32,760 bases of DNA from JAJYTL01 sp046705265 (lineage in GTDB: Bacteria > Pseudomonadota > Alphaproteobacteria > Ferrovibrionales > Ferrovibrionaceae): NCBI GenBank assembly GCA_046705265.1, contig JBJKQL010000161.1:1-32760 (forward strand), read 5' to 3'. The first letter of the stretch is position 1, and each line of letters starts with the position of its first letter. Shown piece after piece: positions 25,530 to 32,760 of this stretch. The position numbers and the translations under genes were made by a program. Under the pieces are notes generated by a model. It made no database searches and was not told where the DNA came from. It was given only the letters and a program-made list of their open reading frames with translations.

Positions 25530-26228
25530 TCAGGCAAGATCAAACAGCAGCACTTCCGCATCGACCTCGGCCTCGACAACCAGTTCCGTCTCTTCTTCAA
25601 CCGCAGCGCCGTCGCTCTCGCGCATTTCGGTGCCATTGAGAGCAACGACTCCGCTCGCTACTTGGAGCCAAATGCCGCGCCCGGTCGCGACGGGATACGA
25701 TGCTGTTTCTCCCGCCCCCAGTGTTAAGACATACATGCGCGCATCGGCGTGAACAGTAACGGCTCCCTCCGCTCCGGCCGGATCACCAACAAGCCGGAAC
25801 CACCCGCGCTTTTCGGATTCTCCGAATTGCCGCTGCTCGTAGCCCGGCGTTAGCCCCCTGCGGCTCGGCACAATCCATATCTGAAGAAAATGAACCAGCT
25901 CCGTTTCCGACGGATTATACTCGCTATGCGTGATTCCCGTGCCGGCGGACATGCGCTGCACCTCGCGCGGCTGAATGATCGAACCGTTGCCAATACTGTC
26001 CTTGTGTTGAAGTGCTCCCTGGAGCACATAGGAAATAATCTCCATGTCTCGATGGCCGTGAGGCGGAAAGCCAGCGCCGGGCACGACCCGATCCTCGTTA
26101 ATGACACGCAAGGAACGGAAGCCCATATGGGCTGGATCATGGTAATGCCCGAAAGAAAAGCTGTGGCGGCTATCCAGCCATCCCGTCCGAGTGACACCGC
26201 GGCTGGATCGGTCTCGGAAGCTAATCAT
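25530..26228 (-). CDS. Pirin family protein (YhaK/YhhW-like bicupin)
   Basis: A 232-residue cupin protein. Pirin relatives in bacteria bind a metal and some, such as YhhW, have quercetin 2,3-dioxygenase activity. The N-terminal cupin shows FSFGHYHDPAHMGFRSLRVI, then the metal ligands H57 and H59 in FPPHGHRDMEIISYVL and H101 with E103 in GTGITHSEYN. HDSIGNG-like QHKDSIGNG and IQPREVQRMSAG are typical. The C-terminal half is the second, degenerate cupin. I chose ATG 26228 because GGAGG lies just before it; the frame extends seven codons upstream without such a site. It is on the same strand as the potassium-channel gene but 427 bases from it, so probably not in one operon. Confidence 0.93.
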   Translation of the reverse strand: MISFRDRSSRGVTRTGWLDSRHSFSFGHYHDPAHMGFRSLRVINEDRVVPGAGFPPHGHRDMEIISYVLQGALQHKDSIGNGSIIQPREVQRMSAGTGITHSEYNPSETELVHFLQIWIVPSRRGLTPGYEQRQFGESEKRGWFRLVGDPAGAEGAVTVHADARMYVLTLGAGETASYPVATGRGIWLQVASGVVALNGTEMRESDGAAVEEETELVVEAEVDAEVLLFDLA

Positions 26229-26655
26229 GAGGCCTCCAATAATACGCAAGAATACTTTACTCTAGATTCTCGGCTGAGACTAACTTTAGGTGTGGCAAGA
26301 ATCGTCAGTGGCCCGGCAAACTGCAGCGACAGGACAGCCCTATTGCAGCGGCTCACAGCATCCGGCAGCGCGGAAATCCTGTAATGATTGAGGGTCTGAA
26401 CCCCCTCGGCCTAGAACGTCAACGGCGCGCGGTGGACCAGACAAAAAATCCACAAAACCCTTTTTTCTCGCATTCCGTGGCTCGGTAAAAGCCATTCTGA
26501 CATCCCAGATTATGCTTCCGGGTTGTGTTCCGCAGATTATTCGGCGATATACGCATTGAACAGACACCCACACCGCGCTTTCTACATTAAGGCAGACGCA
26601 GGACAAAAGGCTCGCTATCGCGTTCCATAGGGCATCAGAAGGGTCGCGTTTGTGC
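26229..26655. other. Gap with no recognised gene
   Basis: About 425 bases between the pirin and channel genes, both on the minus strand. A 113-codon minus-strand frame (26340-26681) overlaps the end of the channel gene and matches nothing I know. The pirin promoter should be here. Confidence 0.45.
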
Positions 26656-27891
26656 TCAGCCTTCGCTCGGCTTAACGTCAAGAAATCGCTTCAGCAACCA
26701 ATCACCGTCGATCTTTTGTTCCGTCAGCGCCATAACGAGAGCTTCCGAGCCAAAGACTGGCGCAGCGAGGATCATGTCAGGGTGGACTCGGCGGATGCGA
26801 TCGAGATTCTTCCGCGCACTTACGGCAGCTACTTTTTTTGCGTCAGAATCAAGCTCACTCATGGCAAGAACCACGAATGCGTTCTCCGAATCGTCGTCCG
26901 ACAAGGCAAGGACGGCGCGAGCGTGTTCCGCTCCAGCAGCTTTCAGAGTTTCGAGGTCAGTGGGGTCCCCTACAACCACCTCGCAGTCACCGAATCCAAC
27001 CTCCTCTACTTCCGTTACGACAAGAACCGGCTGATTGCGCTGGCGCAATTCATGCGCCGCATTGCGCGCCAATGCGCCGCTGCCTGTGATGATGAAATGA
27101 TCGACGCGTCGCATTTTTTTTCCTCGAGTTCCGATTGTCTTGTTGATTCTACTTTGCACCACTGGCCCGATCACCGCCGTCAACGCGGTCGCGAAGACAG
27201 TGAGGCCTAGAGCGACCAACGAGACAACGAATAGCCGAGCTTCGTTATTCTTCGGTACGATGTCACCGTAGCCGACCGTCGACATCGTCACAATCGTGAA
27301 GTAAAAGGCGCTGACCGGGTTGGTAATCGGCGGCGAAAAGCCTACCCCTAACAGAAGTGAGCCGAGAACACCGTAAACCAGCAAAATCAAAACCGATGCC
27401 ACAGCGAAGAGCGTGCTCGCGGCAAGGGAGGAACGGTTGAAACGGTTCTTCGCCAGGGCAAGGGCGATAAATAAGGCGGCCATGTAAGCCGTCTGGCTTG
27501 TCACCAGCCGCCCGGAGGTATGGGCCGCGAGAATGAGCTGCACTAAGGTCATCGCGAGCGCCGACAGCCAGGCGATGCGTGAGCGGGCGAATAACCCCAC
27601 AGCGATCAGGATTTGCACAATTCCGACGACGGCTGTAGGAACGCCGGCAAGAATCAGCTTTGGAATGTGACCCGAAATCGGCTGAAGAGCGTGGAAGAGA
27701 ATACTAAGCTGAAGATGCAAATATTGAGCTGTGTACTGGTGGATTGTCGGCAAAAGAGCAAAAGCACCCGCCCCGCCCACGGCGAACGCGAGTGGAACCT
27801 GCGGAAACCAAAGATCCACGCGCAGCCGGCGGTACCAACGCAAATATAAGAATCGAACCCTTCCGCTTATAGCCTTGACTTTTGTGGCCAT
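26656..27891 (-). CDS. Kch-type potassium channel with C-terminal RCK/TrkA-N domain
   Basis: A 411-residue inner-membrane potassium channel. The N-terminal 250 residues contain about six hydrophobic segments (about 31-50, 83-103, 107-127, 134-148, 159-184 and 221-245). The pore helix and selectivity filter TVGYGD (205-210) lie between the last two. The cytosolic RCK domain starts at about 262 with a Rossmann-like DHFIITGSGALARNAAHEL and continues with VVGDPTDLETLKAAGAEHAR and VLALSDDDSENAFVVLAM, as in TrkA-N/RCK folds that gate the channel by ligand binding. Size and layout match E. coli Kch. A basic N-terminus precedes the first helix. It is monocistronic, with no K-uptake partner near. Confidence 0.93.
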   Translation of the reverse strand: MATKVKAISGRVRFLYLRWYRRLRVDLWFPQVPLAFAVGGAGAFALLPTIHQYTAQYLHLQLSILFHALQPISGHIPKLILAGVPTAVVGIVQILIAVGLFARSRIAWLSALAMTLVQLILAAHTSGRLVTSQTAYMAALFIALALAKNRFNRSSLAASTLFAVASVLILLVYGVLGSLLLGVGFSPPITNPVSAFYFTIVTMSTVGYGDIVPKNNEARLFVVSLVALGLTVFATALTAVIGPVVQSRINKTIGTRGKKMRRVDHFIITGSGALARNAAHELRQRNQPVLVVTEVEEVGFGDCEVVVGDPTDLETLKAAGAEHARAVLALSDDDSENAFVVLAMSELDSDAKKVAAVSARKNLDRIRRVHPDMILAAPVFGSEALVMALTEQKIDGDWLLKRFLDVKPSEG

Positions 27892-28040
27892 CCGTCCTCG
27901 TCGTGATTTCCTCGGGCGACCATCACCTAGCTATCATATCCCTTCGCTTCAGGCGCCTTCCCCGAGTTTCCAATTCTAGTTTACCGATTGCCTCTCCATA
28001 TATATGAGCCGTATCACCGCGTTGGTCCAGGTAGATATCA

Positions 28041-28311
28041 GAGTGAAAAGTTCCAAGAAAGAGATGAGCAGCGAGGCGAATCGTCGCGAAGCTGCGACAT
28101 ATGGTGGAGATCGGGGGACACGGCTAGTGCATTGTGGTTGCCGGCAGGGAAACCGAGGTAATCGAACAGAGCTACTATCGCGACCGGAAGAAATGTGGTG
28201 GCCTGAACGTCGATCGGGCCAATCGCCTTAAGAAGCCAGAGAAGGATACCAATCGGCTGAAGAAGCCGATGTCTGAACTCTTGCTCGAGACGCAAGAGAT
28301 CAAGGACATCG
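28041..28311 (+). pseudogene. IS3-family transposase OrfA remnant
   Basis: A decayed OrfA. The frame starting near 28090 reads IVAKLRHM, then a TAG stop, then EVIEQSYYRDRKKCGGLNVD followed by RANRLKKPEKDTNRLKKPMS and ETQEIKDIA. This follows the IS3 OrfA order EEIVAKLRQ ... GVTEQTYYRWRKEYGGL ... RLKELEKENTRLKKLVAEL ... KQILKDIA, with the leucine-zipper heptads damaged by proline substitutions. The first helix reads in another frame (about 28041-28085). No OrfB is present. The remnant ends abruptly at about 28311, where a xanthine-dehydrogenase fragment on the opposite strand begins. Confidence 0.75.
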
Positions 28312-28606
28312 CGGCGGCCATGCCCCAGCCCCAGATCATGCCGCCGATGAATTGAGTGCGGGCGGTTTGGGGATTCAGGATCCGACCGACCAAATAATTG
28401 CCTGGCGTCCGCCTCAGCAGAAGCAAGTCAAGTTCACGGTAAACACCTACCTCGACGAACACCGCACCCCAGGTACGTATCGCGACAGGCGCAGCGGGGG
28501 AGAATCGAATGCAGCCAATGATGGTGCTCGCCATGCTCCAGCCGACGATCCACTCGCCATCGCGCTCACCCCGGCCTGGACGGCGGTGCCAGACAAAGCG
28601 TTCCAC
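28310..28606 (-). pseudogene. Fragment of a xanthine dehydrogenase family molybdopterin-binding subunit
   Basis: About 99 residues of a protein normally about 750 long. The reading FVWHRRPGRGERDGEWIVGW, then SMASTIIG, TWGAVFVEVGVYRELDLLLL, GRILNPQTARTQFIGGMIWG and WGMAA follows the C-terminal third of large Mo-hydroxylase subunits (YagR/XdhB/CoxL-like), where DGDWLVGWGMA, AVFVEV, GRILNPKTARSQ and GGMIWGIGMAL are landmarks. It is cut at 28310 by the IS3 remnant and no upstream part is found to the right, where an intact hydrolase gene begins. It is a relic; no small or FAD subunit is present. Confidence 0.75.
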
Positions 28607-28615
28607 ACGTTTTTC

Positions 28616-29500
28616 CTAACTCACAACATCTCCGATCGCTTGTACGACAGCGTCGGGCGCTTCGCGTGATAGAAAATGGCCGGCCCGTTCTACCATGCGG
28701 CGCTCGTATCGTTTGAGGAAATGGCGACCCGCCCTCTCCGATATCGAGGTGGGTGTTACCCCATCGCAGGCGCCATGCAGCACGATAGCCGGTACAGCAA
28801 TATGCGGTTGCTCCGCTAATTTTCGCTCGATCTCGTCGAAAGCCGGGTCTCCCGGTGCCTGGCCGTAGCGATGGCGATAGGATTGGATCGTCACTTCAAC
28901 GAAATCAGGATTGCCAAAGCTATCGACGGTGGCGAGGAATTCCTTATCGCCAAAATCCCAGTTCGGCGACCATAGCCGCCATAACAGCCGAATAAGATCT
29001 TGGCGATTTCGTCCAAGCCCGACGCGGCCGCGTTCCGTCTGAAAGTACCACTGATACCAGTAGCGATGCTCCTGATCCGGCGATTCGGGCTCCCCTGCTA
29101 GCGGAATATTCTGAATATTGTAGCCGGTAATGGACACCAATCCGCGGACCCGTTCGGGCCAGAGCGCTGCCACCACGCACGCGGCCCGTCCACCCCAGTC
29201 ATAACCAGCCAAGGCCGCTTGTTCCAGTCCGAGCGCATCCATGAACTCGCGGAGGTCAGCGCCGAGCGCTCCTTGCTGGCCCGAACGTGGTGTCCGGGCA
29301 TGGAGAAACCGCGTCGGCCCAAAGCCTCGCAACCAGGGGACAAGAACGCGCCAGCCGTCCGCGGCTAGCCTGTCACTTACATCGTCCCAGTCATGCACGT
29401 CGGAGGGCCATCCATGCAGCAGAATTACCGGCGAACCGTTAGCCGGTCCCACCTGCCGATAGCCGATTTCGAGCGTCGACGTCCTGACTGTCTTGTGCAT
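28616..29500 (-). CDS. Alpha/beta-fold hydrolase, epoxide hydrolase/haloalkane dehalogenase-like
   Basis: A protein of about 294 residues with an intact alpha/beta-hydrolase frame. The oxyanion-hole motif HGWPSD is at 29-34. The nucleophile elbow is GYDWGG, making the nucleophile an aspartate (D101) as in epoxide hydrolases and haloalkane dehalogenases, not a serine as in esterases. The likely acid is D245 in HGACDGVTP and the base H274 in RAGHFLSREAP. A cap region (about 130-215) is rich in Trp and Tyr, as expected for a hydrophobic substrate pocket. The start is ATG 29500 with AAAGGA upstream; a TTG immediately before is less likely. It stands intact among pseudogenes. The natural substrate cannot be told. 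Confidence 0.88.
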   Translation of the reverse strand: MHKTVRTSTLEIGYRQVGPANGSPVILLHGWPSDVHDWDDVSDRLAADGWRVLVPWLRGFGPTRFLHARTPRSGQQGALGADLREFMDALGLEQAALAGYDWGGRAACVVAALWPERVRGLVSITGYNIQNIPLAGEPESPDQEHRYWYQWYFQTERGRVGLGRNRQDLIRLLWRLWSPNWDFGDKEFLATVDSFGNPDFVEVTIQSYRHRYGQAPGDPAFDEIERKLAEQPHIAVPAIVLHGACDGVTPTSISERAGRHFLKRYERRMVERAGHFLSREAPDAVVQAIGDVVS

Positions 29501-29511
29501 CAAGTGATCCT

Positions 29512-29870
29512 TTGGACTGCTAGGAAAATCTCTCCGACATCCGTTATATAGAAAAGTTTATTGGCCTCCAAAATACCGGGACATAAAGGGGGAAACCAGG
29601 CGGAAAGGTCATGTTCTCGGGCCGCATATCGAAGACCCACGGTAGCAGCTATCGTGATGCCATGGCCCCGGAACAGAACCCGTCCTGAGGTCGGGCGTAG
29701 GTGGCCACTCACAATCTTGAAGAAGGTGCTTTCACCGGCGCCGTTTCGTCCGATGAGGCAACGTAATTCGCGCTCGCCGACGGCAAAGTCAATTTGATCG
29801 ACCGCCGTGACCCTGCCAAAAAGCATGGTAATGCCAGTCGTTTGCAACAAAGGAACCACGGTCATATATG
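29512..29870 (-). pseudogene. UrtD-like ABC transporter ATPase, N-terminal remnant
   Basis: ATP-binding subunit of a urea/branched-chain amino acid (HAAT) type importer. The reading MTVVPLLQTTGITMLFGRVT, AVDQIDFAVGERELRCLIG, NGAGESTFFKIVSGHLRPTS and GRVLFRGHGIT matches the first 75 residues of UrtD. The Walker A lysine is replaced by glutamate (GAGEST for GAGKST), which would abolish ATP binding, and homology ends just after, so the Q-loop, signature and Walker B are missing. It follows the UrtC remnant on the same strand. No UrtE is seen. Confidence 0.75.
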
Positions 29871-29939
29871 GACTCCCATAGTCCCGCGTCTTCCACCGCC
29901 AGAGCGCTTCGCGGAAATTTAGCATGCGAGCAGTTCCAG

Positions 29940-30886
29940 ACTCGGAAGCACCCCTTATGGGACTAAGAGGACGAAGACTAACAAGACAGCACCCAGCATG
30001 AGATTCTCGTTGATCGTCAGCTGCGTACCGATGATCGTGATCGGCTACTCGACTGAAGCCGCGTCCAAGATGGGCCTGATCAGAATCCCAAGGCTGCCAA
30101 GCGATACGAAGATGATTGCCTGGGCCGTTTCTTGAAGGCCGGACAATTTCGGACTTGCGAAACCTCACCCAATTGGTGAACAAACATCCCATCAAGCCTG
30201 CAAGGGCTCCGCCGAACGCAAAGGTTATGGTCTTGTACAGACGGGGGTCGTAACCAAGCAACGTGGCGCGCGTCTCGTTTTCGCGGATTGCCACCACCGC
30301 ACGCCCGAATCACGTCGCAAGGAGACCTCTGAGCGCCGCGTAAATCAGTATCAGCTGGACGGCAGCGAAGCCGTAGAGTTGGATGGAATCAAGTGGTATA
30401 TCTGCACGTCCGGGCATGTTCAGTCCCCGGAGCGAGGGAATGCCGTTGAATCCGCCGAGCGCAGCCTGACCCGACGCGCCAGACATCGCCCGCAGTGGAA
30501 TTGGCGAAATTGAAGAGGATGACGGTTACCGTGAGGGTGATCACCCCGATATATGCATCGCTGATGCGGTCATAGAACATAAACTAGCCCAGCAGCGCAG
30601 CGAAACCCACCGGAAGGAAAGCGGCGAGAAGAAATGGCGCGGTGCCATCTCCCATATTGATTGCGGCTACGGCATAAACATAACCGCCTAGTCCGAAAAA
30701 AGCCGACTGACCGAAACTCATAATTCCACCATAACCCCAGATAACGCCTTGGCTCAGGGCTTGAACAACCATGACCATAAACAACGTCGCCTGCAGCAAG
30801 CCGAAGAGGTTGACAGCGAAAGGTAACCCTGCCAAGACAGCAACCGTCGTCGCGAGAGGAAAGAAAAAGCTGCGAGACAAGTTCAA
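29940..30886 (-). pseudogene. UrtC/LivM-like ABC transporter permease, multiply disrupted
   Basis: Second permease of a urea/amide/branched-chain amino acid importer. It reads correctly from ATG 30886 (SRSFFFPLATTVAVLAGLPF, then QGVIWGYGGIMSFGQSAFFG and LGGYVYAV) to a TAG at 30584-30586 where Tyr is expected. The same frame goes on (MFYDRISDAYIGVITLTVTV) until a frameshift near NSTAGDVWRVG. The next frame gives AALGGFNGIPSLRGLNMPGR and ALRGLLAT, a TGA, then VVAIRENETRATLLGYDPRL and ALAGLMGCLFTNW. A further frameshift follows before the C-terminus. At least two nonsense changes and two frameshifts make it dead. Its start overlaps the end of the UrtB-like gene by four bases. Confidence 0.87.
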
Positions 30887-31752
30887 ATGCTTCTGCGGAA
30901 AAAGCGTCCGGTGATGCCTTGCGGCAGCACGCGGATCATGACGACGGCGAAGAGTAATAGGGCCACTTGGCCGAATACTGGAGTCGTCCGAAAAGTGACG
31001 ATTTGATCGATAGCGCCGAACAAACCGGAAGCCAACGTGCTTCCCATAATGATTGCTGGTCCGCCACCGAGGGCGGTGATAAAAGCCTTCGCCACGTAAA
31101 CGGCACCCATCCCCGGCACCATGCCGGCCACCGGTGCGATGACGCCGCCGGCCAAGCCCTTCAGTGCCGCGCCAATACCGAAGGTAGCCATATAAACGAG
31201 GCCGGGGGTAAGGCCAAGCGCCGCGGCCATGTCAGGATTTTGCATCGTCGCGCGAACAATAAGGCCGAAACACGTGAGTTTTAGTAACGTCCACAACCCC
31301 ACAACGGTTAAGATCGCCACGCTGATCGTAAAGACACTGTAGATACTGGCTTCATAAGGTCCGATCGGAAAGCTGTGGAGCGGTGCGAAGACGCCCTGGA
31401 CGGTCGTGCCGAAGATCGAGCTAATAGGCCCGATTAGCCCCAGACTGAGGCCCCAGGTAGCGAGCATGCTGTCGATCATCCGTCCGTAAAGGAATCGGAT
31501 CAGCATTCGCTCGACAAGAATGCCGAACAAGCTGACGGATGATACCGGTGCAACGATCAGCATCGCCAGCCAGATGTTCACCTCGGCATGGGTGCTGAGC
31601 ACGGTCTCGTAGGCACCGAGCATCAGGAATTCCCCGTGCGCGGGATTGATGATCCGCATCAGACCGCAGATAACCCCCGATCCGATCACGAGAAGAAGCA
31701 GGCTGGCCATCCTGGTCAAAACGTTGAAGCCGATAAGAGCCGCAAGCGTCAT
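30883..31752 (-). CDS. UrtB/LivH-like ABC transporter permease, still open
   Basis: A 289-residue inner-membrane permease of the LivH/UrtB family, which forms half of the transmembrane channel of urea, short-chain amide or branched-chain amino acid importers. Motifs: GLMRIINPAHGEFLMLGAYE (about 30-49), DSMLATWGLSLGLIGPISSI, RATMQNPDMAAALGLTPGLV, FGIGAALKGLAGGVIAPVAG and KAFITALGGGPAIIMGSTLA. Eight or so hydrophobic segments are visible. I chose ATG 31752; the frame runs upstream to 31830 but those residues belong to the end of the substrate-binding gene. It is the only unbroken member of the operon, so the protein, if made, has no partners. It overlaps the UrtC start (ATGA). Confidence 0.85.
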   Translation of the reverse strand: MTLAALIGFNVLTRMASLLLLVIGSGVICGLMRIINPAHGEFLMLGAYETVLSTHAEVNIWLAMLIVAPVSSVSLFGILVERMLIRFLYGRMIDSMLATWGLSLGLIGPISSIFGTTVQGVFAPLHSFPIGPYEASIYSVFTISVAILTVVGLWTLLKLTCFGLIVRATMQNPDMAAALGLTPGLVYMATFGIGAALKGLAGGVIAPVAGMVPGMGAVYVAKAFITALGGGPAIIMGSTLASGLFGAIDQIVTFRTTPVFGQVALLLFAVVMIRVLPQGITGRFFRRSI

Positions 31753-31754
31753 GG

Positions 31755-32640
31755 CACCAGATCTTAACGTCGATAACGAATTGCTTGTCCGTATCCGGGT
31801 GTTCGATGAGATTACAGACCGCCTGCGCATCGGCCGGTTCTTGGTGCGGATAGGTGGCGATCACCTTCCATTCACGCCCGACCGCCTTGCCGAGATAGGC
31901 ATTGCGGATGGTTCAGTGGGACGCCGGGTCTAGTGAGACCGGCCCGGAGGGACCAACAATCGAGATTCCGTTATCCAAAGCCTTGATGAGCTTTGTGTGG
32001 TTGAGCGAGCCGGCTTTCTGCATTCTCTTGGCTCGGAGATGAAAGTCTTCGTACGTTGTCGCCGCGGGCCCTCCAATATAGGGAACCTTTGAGCCGAATT
32101 CTTTGTGGATCGTGCCGACGAAAGCCTTGTTTCGAGGGCTCTGTGCAACCCTTGAAAGTAGCCGTATCCAGTCACAATGCCCGCCGTGACTGCAGGATCA
32201 AGGGTGGCGAGTTCACTCACGAGTCCGAAAGTGGTCGAGGCGATCGGAATCCTTTTTTTCACGCCGGCCGCGGCCCACTGACGATAAAACGCCGTATGGT
32301 TCGCGCCGATAAGCGCTGACAGAACAACATCCGGTTTCGCCGCTTGAATCTTACTGATTCTTTCGGTGAAGGATGTAACGTCAAGCGGGAAGGATTCGAC
32401 GGCCTGGACCATGCCACCGCCATCCCACGCGTGCTTTGCCATCCACTTGGCGTTAATCTGGCCATAATTATAGTCGGCAGCGATCATGTAAACTTTTCTG
32501 CCCCAGGTCTTCAGAGAATATTCGACAAGCTTGCTTGCAAGTTTGCGCTGGCGTTGTGCCGGTGCAATAACAACCAAGTCACAAACGCCCTCTTTGTAGA
32601 TGACGTCAGGGCTGTCCCAACGTCGATCAGCCGCAAGAGG
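31755..32640 (-). pseudogene. UrtA/AmiC-like ABC transporter substrate-binding protein, 5'-truncated and disrupted
   Basis: Periplasmic binding protein of the urea/short-chain amide group. From about 32630 it reads WDSPDVIYKEGVCDL, VEYSLKTWGRKVYMIAADYN, YGQINAKWM, FPLDVTSFTERISKIQAAKP, FYRQWAAAGVKKRIPIASTT and TGYGYFQ. After a frameshift near 32140 it continues as PRNKAFVGTIHKEFGSKVPY, IGGPAATTYEDFHLRAKRMQ and LIKALDNGISIVGPSGPVSL, then reaches DPASH, a TGA, and TIRNAYLGKAVGREWKVIAT, LIEHPDTDKQFVID. The AADYNYGQ, QWAAAG and ASTTFG motifs are typical. The N-terminal half and signal peptide are missing: a TAA occurs just upstream and the sequence beyond 32640 is unrelated. Confidence 0.85.
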
Positions 32641-32760
32641 TTAAGTGCTTGATAGGGCTGTGGATCTCTGGGTTATCGAGGTGTTAATGATTTCGCCCTC
32701 AGGGGGTGTAATCGTGGCTCCGGAAAGCGGTTTCGGGGGTCCTCACGATGCATACGGGCA
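32641..32760. other. Unrelated sequence at the window end, possibly an insertion-sequence end
   Basis: Homology to the substrate-binding protein stops at about 32640. Beyond lies a stretch that begins TGTTAATGATTTCGCCC at 32682 and continues with G-rich, CTCCGGAAAG-type sequence. It reminds me of the multi-repeat ends of IS21-like elements, but I cannot confirm it because the window stops. Confidence 0.25.

Noticed and set aside
1..32760. CRISPR arrays, tRNA or rRNA genes, riboswitches
   Set aside because: I looked for regularly spaced repeats, cloverleaf-like structures and known riboswitch cores by eye and saw none.

Overview
This window looks like a chromosomal segment from an alphaproteobacterium, most likely of the order Hyphomicrobiales (rhizobia, Bradyrhizobium or Beijerinckia-like bacteria). 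The evidence is the family mix: a DUF3422 protein, a ScfR/RamB-type XRE-ImmA regulator, serine-cycle-type enzymes closely resembling those of methylotrophs, an IS870-like IS630 element that targets CTAG, and moderately GC-rich coding sequence. No rRNA, tRNA, CRISPR array or replication origin was recognised.

Layout. 0.3-6 kb: a DedA membrane protein, an IS3-family orfA remnant, then zwf (glucose-6-phosphate dehydrogenase) convergent with glgP (glycogen phosphorylase). 6.9-8.7 kb: a DUF3422 membrane protein and a 53-residue orphan Flp pilin. 9.2-11.3 kb: a hemD-like gene broken by two frameshifts and by a 1050-bp IS630 insertion whose boundaries can be placed exactly. 11.6-16.1 kb: a ScfR-like regulator divergent from a ketopantoate-reductase-like gene with two strong palindromes between them, then a small cytochrome c and a MarC protein.

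16.3-23.1 kb is the centre of the window. An IclR regulator is divergent from a same-strand run of serine hydroxymethyltransferase, serine-glyoxylate aminotransferase, a second ketopantoate-reductase-like protein, a hydroxypyruvate reductase and a stand-alone 10-formyltetrahydrofolate hydrolase-like protein. The first three named enzymes form the glycine to serine to hydroxypyruvate to glycerate arm of the serine cycle. An almost consensus IclR box lies in the promoter region. The ketopantoate-reductase-like member and the folate hydrolase-like member are not standard serine-cycle parts, so this is the best candidate for an undescribed pathway.

23.2-32.8 kb is largely a gene graveyard. A divergent HxlR / SDR / DsbA-like isomerase unit is broken in all three genes but keeps a perfect 16-bp operator-like palindrome. 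Intact pirin, Kch-type potassium channel and epoxide-hydrolase-like genes are interspersed with an IS3 orfA remnant abutting a xanthine-dehydrogenase fragment. The last 3 kb is a decayed urea/amide-type ABC importer operon (SBP, UrtB, UrtC, UrtD order) in which only the UrtB-like permease reads through. Several of the frameshifts sit in short homopolymers, so true decay and sequencing error need to be separated.
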